From assembly GCA_016296775.1 (NCBI GenBank), contig JAEDIE010000005.1:1-56985 (forward strand): a DNA stretch of 56,985 bases, given 5' to 3'. Positions 34,762 through 43,836 of this stretch are shown here, one piece after another (position 1 is the stretch's first letter; every line of letters begins with the position of its first letter). Both the position numbers and the translations under genes were made by a program. This DNA is from Bacilli bacterium (lineage in GTDB: Bacteria; Bacillota_I; Bacilli_A; RFN20; CAG-826). The notes below the pieces were generated by a model. That model made no database searches. It was not told where the DNA came from and saw nothing but the letters and a program-made list of their open reading frames with translations.

Positions 34762-37700
34762 ATGAAAAAGAAAATTCCAGTTTTATTATTATCTCTTTCA
34801 TTAGGTTTAATTCCTGCAACAATTAGCGGATTAACTTCATGTGAAACAAAAAAAGCAGTTTATTCAATAGTAGTAAATCAAGTTTCAGGAGCTACATTAA
34901 GTGTAGATAAAATAGAAGCAAGTGAAGGTGAAATAGTAACTTTAACAATCTCTAACATCCAAAAAGGAAAAGAAGTAGAAAGAATAGAAATTAGTGATAA
35001 TATCGAACTTTCTAAAGTAAATGATACTACATATACTTTTGAAATGATTAATAAAGAAGTAAGTGTATCATTAGTACTTAAAGATATTATTTATTCAATT
35101 AATGTTGAACAAGTTGAAGGTGTAACAATAAATGTTGCTTCATCTTCAATTGGAGGGAAAGAAGTTGAAATTAATGTTGTTTCTCTTCCTACAGGCAAAC
35201 ATATTAAAGGATTTAATGGTGTAACAGCTGAAAAGAAAGAAGAAAATAAATATGTATTTATCATGCCTTTTGATAATGTAACTATTACTCCATTATTAGA
35301 TAATACTCTTTATAATGTTGAGCTAGGTGAAACAGATGGAGCTACTTTATCATTAAGTAAAGTTTCAGCAATTTATAACGAAACTATTAAAATTACAGTT
35401 TTAGATTTACCAAAAGGAAAAATTATTAGTTCTATTTTTGTAGGAGAAGGAATTAATGTTAAACAAACTTCTACAACAACATTTGAATTTAATATGCCTG
35501 CTAAAAATGTTAGTGTTTCAGCTACATTAACTTATGGTTATATTGATGGAACCATTTCTTATGCAAGTGATGCTAATTATCTTGTTACCATTTCAAATGA
35601 AGAATTAGGAAATGTTGATACAACTTCAACTGTTACTGGTTTAGCTTTTAAAGTTGTAAGAGATTATGAATATACAATTTCTATTACTAATTATGATAAA
35701 GAATTGTATCTTCCATCTTTATATTTAAATGGATCAGTTATTGAAATTGTTGATGATAAAGCAACATTTGTAGCTAATGGAGATTTACTTGTATTTTCAA
35801 TTGTTGATAACTTAATTAAATATGATCTTGATTATAGTAATGAAGAAATTGAAATAGAAAACAATTTAAATTCTGCTCCAAAAGGTTCTTTAGTTAGCTT
35901 TAATGTTAAAGAAAAAGTTGGACATACTTTCTCTAGTGTAATTGTTTATACAGGTGAAAAAGATACTGATTCATATGAAGAATTAGCACTTACAGAAAAT
36001 GATAGTGGTTATAAATATTCATTCACTATGGTTGCTAAAACTATACATTTTGAAGTAAGTTATAATTTAAAGAAAGTTGAACTTAATTTTGATAGTAATT
36101 CGACTTCATTTAAGTCAGTAGTTAAAAATGCTTACTATATAGAAAATGGCGTAAAAGGTGCACCAAAATACTTAAATTCAACAAATAATGATATTAATTA
36201 TGGCTCAACATTAAGAATTTATTTAAATGATATTTATGGAAATGATGTAGAGTCTAATCAACATCTAAAATTTAGTTTAGAACAATTTAAGGTAAATGGA
36301 GTTGCTCATGAATTAGTCGAAACAACTGAAGAAGATGCAAAATATTATTGTGATGTAACATTACTCGATGATGTAAGTACTATTGAAATTGTTGGAAAAG
36401 AAATTGATTTTATTAAAAACACAGTTTCAATTGATAGAGAAAATGCAGCTAGTGTTTCAATATACACAAATGAAAATTTAACTGAAGAAAGTAAAACAAG
36501 TAATTATTTCTATAATAAGAAACATTATGTTCAAGTTAGCGCTTTAGAAGGCTATGCAATCGCATCAGTTAAATTTACATATTATAAATATGCTTATTCT
36601 CAAGGAAGTTATTCAAAACAATTAGTTACTATAACTCCTGAAGTTAATGGAGATATATATAGTTTTACAACAAATTCAATTTATTTTGAAAATTATTGTG
36701 AGATTACATGTACCATCACCACTAATAAAATACTTAATTATGAAGGAAAAGAATTTGTTGGTGAATGGATAGGTTGTAATGTCTATTACCCTAATGTTCA
36801 TGATACAGCATTAAAATCACCAACCAGCAACTATACATTAAATCTTCAAAGTAACGGAACTATTTTGAAAAACAATAGAACTTTCTTTACTGCTGAATAT
36901 CTTGATGAAACAAATAGAACTCTTAAAGAAACAGAATCATCTACAGCATATAATCGTGTTATTACATATGGAGAAAAAACTTTAATTAGTAATGATAGCA
37001 ATACCAATATGTACGATAGAATCTTCTGCATTAAACCTTCAGAAGGTACTACCTCTACAGATTATAAATATATAGCTTATACCTTTGGTGAAACAGGAAG
37101 GAATTACTCATTAATTCAATGGTTTAAAATAGATAGTGAAGGCAATTATCTTCCATTTGCAGGATCATTTACAAACAACATTGACAATATTGTTTATAAC
37201 GACATTGGTTTTGAATTTATTGTAGGAGAATCTTTGTTAAGTGAAGGAACTAAAACATTTAAAATTAAAGATAACTTAGGTAATGTTATTACTACAATTT
37301 CAGCTGATGATAGTTCTGCTTCTATTATTAGTGAAGAAGATCTTATTGAAAGAACTATTTCTACAAGTTCTGTAACTGGATGTATAATTACTCCAAATAA
37401 AAGCACTTGTTTACCTAATGAAACTATTACTTTAACAGTCTCTAACTTAGGAGAAGGTAAAGTAATTGATAAAGTTTACGCTAATGATGTTGAATGTAAT
37501 GACAATGGAGATGGAACTTATAGTTTTATAGCACCTAGAGCTGATATTGAAATTACAGTAACTTATAAAACATTAAATACAATCACTGTTACTGAAAGTA
37601 GTGAAGCTACAATTAATGTTGATAGAACAACCGCTTACAGTGGTCAAACAGTTACTATTAGTATCAGTAATATAACTGAAGGAAAAGTAGTTGATGAAGT

Positions 37701-38193
37701 TAGTGTGACTGGAACTAGTGGAAACGCAGTTGTAACAAAAGTTGGTGATAATTACCAATTTGTTATGCCAAACGAAGCTGTTAATATTGCAGTTACATTT
37801 ACTGATTATGTAGCTCCAACAGTCCCATTTGCAAATAGTACATATGAAGGAAGTAGAACAACAAGTGATTATGACTACGAATATGATGAATATTATTACA
37901 TTACTGATACACTTAACTTATCATTTACTGAAGATGGATCTAAGGTTACAGTAACATTAACTAAAGACAACGGATATTCGGCTACTCCAAAAACATATGA
38001 AAACTTAACTTATACTTATGTTGAACCAACTGGAGAATCTACAACAGGAACAATGACAATCGCTCTTACTTCTAGTGTAACTATTACTGTAACTTATGAT
38101 ATAAGTGCAAATACATTTAAGATTTCAGATAACGTTACTATTAGTTATGATACCTATTATTTAGGTCCAACAACTTTAACTTTAAAAGCTTAA
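34762..38193 (+). CDS. Large surface lipoprotein with repeated beta modules
   Basis: Lipoprotein of 1143 residues (Cys27 in GLTSC). At least five modules of about 70-75 residues share a pattern: GATLSVDK, then E-IVTLTISN, GK-V--V and a closing F-MP----VSV. Three lie at about 33-257 and two near 870-1015. The pattern resembles InlB-B/Flg_new_2-like repeats. The middle (about 260-640) holds weaker beta modules, followed by a section (about 665-860) with many Thr/Tyr that looks like a different domain, and the last 120 residues are another beta domain. No enzymatic motif is seen. It has its own promoter region, TAGGAG before the start, and a terminator behind. Probable adhesin or structural surface protein; function unknown. 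Confidence 0.78.
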   Translation: MKKKIPVLLLSLSLGLIPATISGLTSCETKKAVYSIVVNQVSGATLSVDKIEASEGEIVTLTISNIQKGKEVERIEISDNIELSKVNDTTYTFEMINKEVSVSLVLKDIIYSINVEQVEGVTINVASSSIGGKEVEINVVSLPTGKHIKGFNGVTAEKKEENKYVFIMPFDNVTITPLLDNTLYNVELGETDGATLSLSKVSAIYNETIKITVLDLPKGKIISSIFVGEGINVKQTSTTTFEFNMPAKNVSVSATLTYGYIDGTISYASDANYLVTISNEELGNVDTTSTVTGLAFKVVRDYEYTISITNYDKELYLPSLYLNGSVIEIVDDKATFVANGDLLVFSIVDNLIKYDLDYSNEEIEIENNLNSAPKGSLVSFNVKEKVGHTFSSVIVYTGEKDTDSYEELALTENDSGYKYSFTMVAKTIHFEVSYNLKKVELNFDSNSTSFKSVVKNAYYIENGVKGAPKYLNSTNNDINYGSTLRIYLNDIYGNDVESNQHLKFSLEQFKVNGVAHELVETTEEDAKYYCDVTLLDDVSTIEIVGKEIDFIKNTVSIDRENAASVSIYTNENLTEESKTSNYFYNKKHYVQVSALEGYAIASVKFTYYKYAYSQGSYSKQLVTITPEVNGDIYSFTTNSIYFENYCEITCTITTNKILNYEGKEFVGEWIGCNVYYPNVHDTALKSPTSNYTLNLQSNGTILKNNRTFFTAEYLDETNRTLKETESSTAYNRVITYGEKTLISNDSNTNMYDRIFCIKPSEGTTSTDYKYIAYTFGETGRNYSLIQWFKIDSEGNYLPFAGSFTNNIDNIVYNDIGFEFIVGESLLSEGTKTFKIKDNLGNVITTISADDSSASIISEEDLIERTISTSSVTGCIITPNKSTCLPNETITLTVSNLGEGKVIDKVYANDVECNDNGDGTYSFIAPRADIEITVTYKTLNTITVTESSEATINVDRTTAYSGQTVTISISNITEGKVVDEVSVTGTSGNAVVTKVGDNYQFVMPNEAVNIAVTFTDYVAPTVPFANSTYEGSRTTSDYDYEYDEYYYITDTLNLSFTEDGSKVTVTLTKDNGYSATPKTYENLTYTYVEPTGESTTGTMTIALTSSVTITVTYDISANTFKISDNVTISYDTYYLGPTTLTLKA

Positions 38194-38213
38194 ATATAAC
38201 TAATATTCAAATT

Positions 38214-38242
38214 TAAAAAAAGAGGAACGATCCTCTTTTTTT
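38214..38242. terminator. Bidirectional terminator between lipoprotein and EamA genes
   Basis: AGAGGA and TCCTCT with flanking A7/T7 runs form one stem around ACGA (38215-38220 A-run, 38227-38230 loop, T-run to 38241). It works in both directions for two converging genes. Confidence 0.9.
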
Positions 38243-38251
38243 GTTAAAAAC

Positions 38252-39196
38252 CTATGTATTTCCCTTGTCTTTTTTCTTTTTCTTTATTTGAAACCACGAA
38301 GAAGGAAGTTGACTTAAAATAATTGCAATAAACATAATTACACAACCAATAATTTCTTGAGGTGTTAAAAATTGAGGAACATCTGAAAACTTATAAAATG
38401 TATAAATGATAACTCCACAAAGCAAACTAAAAACACTTTCTAAACTCATGATTAAACTAGCAATAGTTGGATTAAGATGTTTTTGAGTAACTATTTGAAT
38501 TGTATAAGCAATGCCACTTGAGAAAATTCCTAAAAAGAGTAGGGAAATAATACTGTTTTTTAAATTTTCTGCAACAATTGGTTCGAATATAAACATCAAA
38601 ATGCTTGATACAATAGCGACTACAGCATTTTGAATTAAAGAGAAAGTAAATAAGTTAGCTCTAAAAGAAAAGTAATCAATTGTTAATATTTGAGCTGTAA
38701 AAAGTAATGCACCAATAAATAAAAATATATCACCAATTGCTAAAGAAAAATTCCCATCAAAACATAATAAACCCATTCCTACTAAAGCAATAATAATAGC
38801 AATTAAAACATTAAATCCTATTTTCTTTTTAAATAATATAAAAGCAAAAATAGGTACTAAAACAATATAAAAAGCTGTAATAAAAGCACTTTTTCCAGTT
38901 GAAGTAGTACTTATTCCTATTTGTTGAAAAATGCTTGCACCTAAAAGAAAAATACCGGCTAAAACACCACCTAAAATTGTTGCTTTATTATCAATTGGTT
39001 TGGTTTTCTTTTCTTTCTTTAAACTTATAATTGAAAAAGGAGTAAGAAAAATAACAGCAATTATTCCTCTAAAAGCATTAACTGTATATGGTCCAATATA
39101 TTTAGAGCAAGAAGATTGGAATACAAAAGCTAAGCCCCATATAAAGGCTCCTAATACTAATATGAGAGAGTACTTAATCTGATTACTTTTAGTCAC
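38252..39196 (-). CDS. EamA/DMT-family transporter
   Basis: Ten predicted transmembrane helices in two EamA halves (about residues 8-145 and 155-300), 314 residues. Motifs typical of the family include AFIWGLAFVFQS near the start, NAFRGIIAVIFL, and a second-half LESVFSLLCGVII. It is likely an exporter of amino acids or other small metabolites; substrate unknown. The start is GTG at 39196, with TATAAT 7 nt before it and no Shine-Dalgarno site, so the mRNA is predicted to be leaderless. Confidence 0.88.
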   Translation of the reverse strand: MTKSNQIKYSLILVLGAFIWGLAFVFQSSCSKYIGPYTVNAFRGIIAVIFLTPFSIISLKKEKKTKPIDNKATILGGVLAGIFLLGASIFQQIGISTTSTGKSAFITAFYIVLVPIFAFILFKKKIGFNVLIAIIIALVGMGLLCFDGNFSLAIGDIFLFIGALLFTAQILTIDYFSFRANLFTFSLIQNAVVAIVSSILMFIFEPIVAENLKNSIISLLFLGIFSSGIAYTIQIVTQKHLNPTIASLIMSLESVFSLLCGVIIYTFYKFSDVPQFLTPQEIIGCVIMFIAIILSQLPSSWFQIKKKKKDKGNT

Positions 39197-39203
39197 GTGT
39201 TAT

Positions 39204-39209
39204 ATTATA
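39204..39209 (-). promoter_or_regulatory. -10 box of a leaderless transcript (EamA transporter)
   Basis: On the minus strand TATAAT is followed by 7 nt (ATAACAC) and the GTG start codon at 39196. Confidence 0.62.
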
Positions 39210-39234
39210 AAGTAGTAAATTAATTATTTAAATA

Positions 39235-39243
39235 TGTTAAAAT
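39235..39243 (+). promoter_or_regulatory. Extended -10 promoter of the PAP2 gene
   Basis: TGTTAAAAT, an extended -10 element, lies 36 nt before the start. Unlike the leaderless genes this transcript keeps a leader with AAAGGAG at 39270-39276. Confidence 0.5.
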
Positions 39244-39279
39244 TAAAATACTTAATAAGTTAATACTAAAGGAGTTTAT

Positions 39280-39870
39280 ATGGAAAATTCATTTGATTTA
39301 GCTATTAGTAACTTTTTTAAAGAAATAATTTTAGAACTTGGTGTAAATGGAAAATATGCTGAGTTATTAACTGTTGTTTCTGGATTCTTTTTATTTTTTA
39401 TAGCAATTGGTGTATTCTTTGTTATTAAAAAAGAATATAGAGTACTTGGTTTAGTTTTAATTATTGCTGGTTTATTAACTTTTGTAATTAACGATTTAAC
39501 ATTAAAGAAAATATTTATTAGAGAAAGACCATTTCAATATTATGGATTAGATGCTCCTGGATTTTATATTTATAGTAATTCATTTCCTAGTGGACATAGT
39601 GCTTTGAGTAGTGCAGGTGCTTTTTCCTTCTTATTCTATTATTTATTCTTAAATAAAAGAAAAAGTATTACTTTAATGATTTACTCCATTATTTCATTTT
39701 GCATTTGTTTTGCTGTAATGATTTCTAGAATGGCTTTATTACATCATTATTTTACAGATTGTTTAGTAGGTTTATTAGAAGGATCATTAATTGCCTTATT
39801 AACCAATTATGTAGCATTAATTATTGTTAGAAAAATAGAAAAGAAAAAGAATATACAAATTGAATTATAA
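39280..39870 (+). CDS. PAP2-family membrane phosphatase
   Basis: Membrane-embedded phosphatase for lipid phosphates such as phosphatidic acid or (undecaprenyl) pyrophosphate. The three-part PAP2 motif is complete: KKIFIRERPF (motif 1), PSGHS (motif 2) and SRMALLHHYFTD (motif 3, with His and Asp). About five transmembrane helices in 196 residues. The Shine-Dalgarno site AAAGGAG is good. The exact lipid cannot be told from sequence. Confidence 0.9.
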   Translation: MENSFDLAISNFFKEIILELGVNGKYAELLTVVSGFFLFFIAIGVFFVIKKEYRVLGLVLIIAGLLTFVINDLTLKKIFIRERPFQYYGLDAPGFYIYSNSFPSGHSALSSAGAFSFLFYYLFLNKRKSITLMIYSIISFCICFAVMISRMALLHHYFTDCLVGLLEGSLIALLTNYVALIIVRKIEKKKNIQIEL

Positions 39871-39917
39871 AAAAAGAGGTGGGAAATCATATTGAATTTG
39901 AATTTTCTCACCTTTTT
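39871..39917. terminator. Bidirectional terminator between PAP2 and nucleoside permease genes
   Basis: AGGTGGGAAA (39877-39886) pairs with TTTTCTCACCT (arm 39904-39913, one G-T pair) over a 17-nt loop, with T-runs on both strands. Confidence 0.75.
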
Positions 39918-39928
39918 AAATGCATTAA

Positions 39929-40921
39929 TTAACGCTTTGAAACATCAAAAGGTATACCTTCGGCTTTAGGAGCCCTACTCTTTTTAGAAGTAAATATTAA
40001 TAATATTAAACTTGCTATGAATGGTAACATCTTAAATAGTTCTGGCGTAACCCCGTTTTCTGCAGTTAAATTTATTCCAAATAATGCAGAGAACAAACCA
40101 TTATAAATATAACTAATAGATAAGAAAATACTAAATATAATGGAAATAATTGAGATTCTAATTGGCTTCCATTGACCAAAAATCATAATTGCAAGAGCTA
40201 AGAAACCAAATCCAGCAACACCATTACTAGCATTCCAGAATTGTTGGGTTGGAATAATATAAGCAAGAGCTCCAAGTCCACCTAAAGCACCACTAATTGC
40301 AACACCAGCATAACGATAAAATTTAACGTTTATACCAACACTAACACTAGCATTAGGATTTTCTCCACAGCTTCTTAATCTTAAGCCAAATCTTGTTTTA
40401 TAAAGAACAAAATAGCTAAGAATTATAGCAATAATTGCTAAAATTAAGAAAATATTTAATGTTAATGAATGACCTGATGATCCAAAGTTTATTGTAAAAC
40501 TAAAGTATGAAGCATTGTAATTTATAGTATCACTAGAACCATTATTTAATCTTTTTGTAAAAATCATAGCTACAGCTGTAGCAATTAAGTTTAATGCTGT
40601 ACCAGTTAATGTTTGATCTGCGTTAAATCTAATAGCTAAAACTGATAATAATCCTGAATATAAAATACCAGTAATCATTGATGCAAGAAGTGTAATTATA
40701 ACAATTAATACTTTTCCAAGTGTAAATGTAGCTAAAACAGTATTTGTTAAAGAAGTAAGAGTAATTAAACCAATAAATCCACTCATTACCATAATACCTT
40801 CTAAACCAATATTGATAATTCCACTTCTTTCAGAAAACATACCTCCAAGAGCAACAAAAGCTAAGGCTGCACAAAAGATAAGGATGTAAAATAACAATAA
40901 CAATAATTGAGCTGTAATCAT
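39929..40921 (-). CDS. Nucleoside ABC transporter permease (BmpA-associated, NupQ/YufQ type)
   Basis: Membrane subunit of the BMP nucleoside importer, 330 residues with about eight to nine helices. Family motifs are MFSERSGIINIGLEGIMVMSGF near the N terminus and a LRSCGENPNASVSVGIN loop in the middle, which contacts the ATPase. It begins 1 nt behind the first permease, with AAAGGAGG before its start. Last gene of the operon. Confidence 0.92.
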   Translation of the reverse strand: MITAQLLLLLFYILIFCAALAFVALGGMFSERSGIINIGLEGIMVMSGFIGLITLTSLTNTVLATFTLGKVLIVIITLLASMITGILYSGLLSVLAIRFNADQTLTGTALNLIATAVAMIFTKRLNNGSSDTINYNASYFSFTINFGSSGHSLTLNIFLILAIIAIILSYFVLYKTRFGLRLRSCGENPNASVSVGINVKFYRYAGVAISGALGGLGALAYIIPTQQFWNASNGVAGFGFLALAIMIFGQWKPIRISIISIIFSIFLSISYIYNGLFSALFGINLTAENGVTPELFKMLPFIASLILLIFTSKKSRAPKAEGIPFDVSKR

Positions 40922-40922
40922 A

Positions 40923-42218
40923 TTATTTACCCTCCTTTAATTTCTTTTCGGTTTTCTTTTTAATTCCTTTATTTTTAATATATTTAAAGATTCTAATAGC
41001 AAATATTGTTAAACCTGAGAAGTAAACAATAATTCCAGTAATTAAACTTGAAATTTCATTAGGAAAAATAACTTGTGTCATAAATCCAGCACCATGACTA
41101 ATCCAAGCAGTAAATAATGAAGCAAATATAACACCAATTGGATTAATTTGAGCCAAGAAAGCAACAACAATTCCATTCCAAGGTAATGCAGGGAGAGAAT
41201 TAGATAATTGGGCTTGCCATTGCTCTAAATCAGCAAGGTAATATAAAGCAGCACCAACTGCAGCTAATGCTCCGCTTATTGCCATTGAAATGACGATATT
41301 TCTTTTTTCTTTCATACCTGCATATCTTGTTGCATCTTTGTTCAATCCGCTTGCTTTAAGTTGGAATCCTAGTGTAGTTTTAGAAAGAATAAACCAACAA
41401 ATAATTGCTAATAAAATTGCAATAAATATAGCAATAGAGAAGTAATTACCAAATGTTGAAGATAATCCTAAATCAGGTAATTTTGCACTAGGATTAAATG
41501 AGGCAATTTTATATGTTTTCATACCTTGTCTAACATCTACACATCCTTTTAAATATGTTTGGAAAGAATAATTGACAAAGAACAAAGATATCCAGTTAAG
41601 CATAATTCCTGAAATGACTTCATTAACATTAAATTTAGCTTTCAATAATCCTGGAATCATTCCATAAATAGCACCAAAAACAAAAGACATTAATAAACAT
41701 ACATACCAAGGACATTTAAATTGAAGAGCAAAGATTAATGCTCCAAACATTCCTATAACGTATTGTCCAGCAACACCAATATTAAACATTCCGCTTTTAT
41801 AAGAGAAAATAACTGATAAACCAACACAAATCAGTGGAGCAGTTTTAGCAAGTATTGCAAATAAATTCTTTAAAGCATTTGCATTTCCAGTTAATACATT
41901 ACCTGAAAGCATTACATAAAATTCATAGAATGCATTGGCTGGACTCATACAAATTAATATTATTAATCCAATAATTAAACCAGCAAGAATACAAGCTAAA
42001 GAAGCATATAATTTATAAGCTCCATCACTTACAAATATTCTTTTAAAGTTATCTTTATTAACAATAATTTTTTTAGTTTTTTCTTTCTTTTCAATCTTTT
42101 TTAATTCTTTTGAAGAACAATTTAATGCTAAAACTTTATCATTATATCTTTTGATAAATAGAAGTGAAATAGCACATATGGCTATCATTAAAAGAACAAA
42201 AACTATAGCAATTCCCAT
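40923..42218 (-). CDS. Nucleoside ABC transporter permease (NupP/YufP type)
   Basis: First permease of the BMP importer, 431 residues. The extra length over the usual about 350 is an N-terminal part: one membrane segment (about 1-20), then a charged stretch up to about 65 before the conserved permease. Motifs: ILAKTAPLICVGLSVIFSYKSGMFNIGVAGQ and a FQLKASGLNKDATRYAGM coupling loop. GGAGAA precedes the start; 5 nt separate it from the ATPase gene. Confidence 0.92.
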   Translation of the reverse strand: MGIAIVFVLLMIAICAISLLFIKRYNDKVLALNCSSKELKKIEKKEKTKKIIVNKDNFKRIFVSDGAYKLYASLACILAGLIIGLIILICMSPANAFYEFYVMLSGNVLTGNANALKNLFAILAKTAPLICVGLSVIFSYKSGMFNIGVAGQYVIGMFGALIFALQFKCPWYVCLLMSFVFGAIYGMIPGLLKAKFNVNEVISGIMLNWISLFFVNYSFQTYLKGCVDVRQGMKTYKIASFNPSAKLPDLGLSSTFGNYFSIAIFIAILLAIICWFILSKTTLGFQLKASGLNKDATRYAGMKEKRNIVISMAISGALAAVGAALYYLADLEQWQAQLSNSLPALPWNGIVVAFLAQINPIGVIFASLFTAWISHGAGFMTQVIFPNEISSLITGIIVYFSGLTIFAIRIFKYIKNKGIKKKTEKKLKEGK

Positions 42219-42223
42219 ATATT

Positions 42224-43777
42224 TTATTCTCCTTCCTTAAAATTGTAGGTGTTTTTACTACCTGCCATATATAAACCAATTTCTTCTTTAGTGGTGTTCT
42301 TTGGATCTAATTCTCCAACAATCTCACCTTTAAACATGACAAGAATTCTATCGCTAATTTTTAAAACTTCATCAAGTTCATATGAAACTACTAAAATAGC
42401 TTTTCCTTTATCTCTTTCATTTATTAATTGGTTATGAATATTTTCAATAGCACCAACATCGAGCCCACGAGTAGGTTGAACCGCAATTAATATTTCTGGA
42501 TCTCTTTCGATTTCTCTAGCGATAATTGCTTTTTGTTGGTTTCCTCCAGACATACTTCTCACAATAGTGCTTGAACCTTGACCTGAACGAATATCATACT
42601 TCTTAATTAATTCTTCAGAATTTTCATTAATTGTCTTTTTATTTCTAATAATATTAGCTTTCGTATATCTTTTTTTCCAATAGTTTTCTAATACTAAATT
42701 GTTTTGTAAATCATAATCTAAAACTACGCCAAATTTATGTCTATCTTCAGGAATATGACATAATCCTAAATTATTGCGTTTATAAATAGAAAGTTTAGTA
42801 ACATTTTTATCTTTAATAAATACATTACCTTTTAATATTTTTTCTAATCCTGTAATACCGAAAATTAAATCGCTTTGACCATTACCATCAATACCAGCAA
42901 TAGTAACAATTTCTCCGCCCCTAACATTAAAAGAGACACCATTTACGCTATTAATTCCCTTATGAATTTTATCTAACATAGATAAATTTCTTACTTTTAA
43001 AATAGTATCTTTAAGTTCACATTCTTTCTTAGAATAAGAAAATGTAATTTCTCTTCCAACCATTAATCTTGATAGTTCTTCTTTAGTTGTATTTTTAACT
43101 TCAAGAGTTTTAATAAGTTGACCTTTTCTTAAAATTGAACATGTATCTGCTACTGCAAGGATCTCATCTAATTTATGAGATATAAAAAGAATTGATTTCC
43201 CTTCATTTGCTAAATTTCTCATAATTTGAAGTAACTCTAAAATTTCTTGAGGAGTTAAAACAGCAGTTGGTTCATCAAAAATTAAAATGTCATTATCTCT
43301 ATATAACATTTTTAAAATTTCATTTTTTTGTTGCATAGAGACGTTAATATCTTCAATTTTTGCATTAATATCAACTTCTAAACCATATTTTTTAGCTAAT
43401 TCACTTACTCTTTTCTTAGCAACTTTAAAGTTAATAAAACCAAATTTTGTAGGTTCAACACCTAAAATGATATTTTCTAAAACAGTAAATACTTCAACAA
43501 GTTTAAAGTGTTGATGAACCATACCGATTCCTAAATCATTTGCAACGTTAGGATCTTTAATGATGGTTTCTTTTCCTCTTACTTTAATTGTTCCTTTTGT
43601 TGGTTGATACATACCAAAAAGAATGCTCATTAAAGTAGATTTTCCAGCTCCGTTTTCCCCTAAAAGAGCATGAATTTCGCCCTTTTTAACTTTCAAAGAA
43701 ATGTTATCGTTTGCAACGATACCAGGAAATTCTTTAGTTATATTTTCTAGTTCGATGACATATTCTTCGTTTTCCAT
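42224..43777 (-). CDS. Nucleoside ABC transporter ATPase, double NBD (NupO/YufO type)
   Basis: Energises the BMP importer. Two fused ATPase domains, 517 residues, the usual size. The first has Walker A GENGAGKS (40-47), NVSMQQK at the signature position and Walker B ILIFDEPTAVL. The second has a degenerate Walker A (GIDGNGQSD), signature MSGGNQQK and ILIAVQPTRGLD. This split of intact and degenerate sites is typical of the sugar/nucleoside double ATPases. Unlike the two other importer ATPases here it has no coiled-coil insertion. Confidence 0.93.
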   Translation of the reverse strand: MENEEYVIELENITKEFPGIVANDNISLKVKKGEIHALLGENGAGKSTLMSILFGMYQPTKGTIKVRGKETIIKDPNVANDLGIGMVHQHFKLVEVFTVLENIILGVEPTKFGFINFKVAKKRVSELAKKYGLEVDINAKIEDINVSMQQKNEILKMLYRDNDILIFDEPTAVLTPQEILELLQIMRNLANEGKSILFISHKLDEILAVADTCSILRKGQLIKTLEVKNTTKEELSRLMVGREITFSYSKKECELKDTILKVRNLSMLDKIHKGINSVNGVSFNVRGGEIVTIAGIDGNGQSDLIFGITGLEKILKGNVFIKDKNVTKLSIYKRNNLGLCHIPEDRHKFGVVLDYDLQNNLVLENYWKKRYTKANIIRNKKTINENSEELIKKYDIRSGQGSSTIVRSMSGGNQQKAIIAREIERDPEILIAVQPTRGLDVGAIENIHNQLINERDKGKAILVVSYELDEVLKISDRILVMFKGEIVGELDPKNTTKEEIGLYMAGSKNTYNFKEGE

Positions 43778-43794
43778 ATAATTTCCTATTCTAA

Positions 43795-43820
43795 GAAAAG
43801 AGGACCACGATCCTCTTTTC
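43795..43820 (-). terminator. Hairpin between bmpA and the ATPase gene (attenuating terminator)
   Basis: GAAAAGAGGA (43795-43804) pairs perfectly with TCCTCTTTTC (43811-43820) around 6 nt, just downstream of the bmpA stop on the minus strand. The following T-run is short, so part of transcription may continue into the ABC genes. Confidence 0.7.
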
Positions 43821-43836
43821 TTTTAAAGATTTTAAA

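Noticed and set aside
36846..37758. Minus-strand ORFs within the repeat lipoprotein
   Set aside because: Shadow frames of a long continuous plus-strand gene with a signal peptide.
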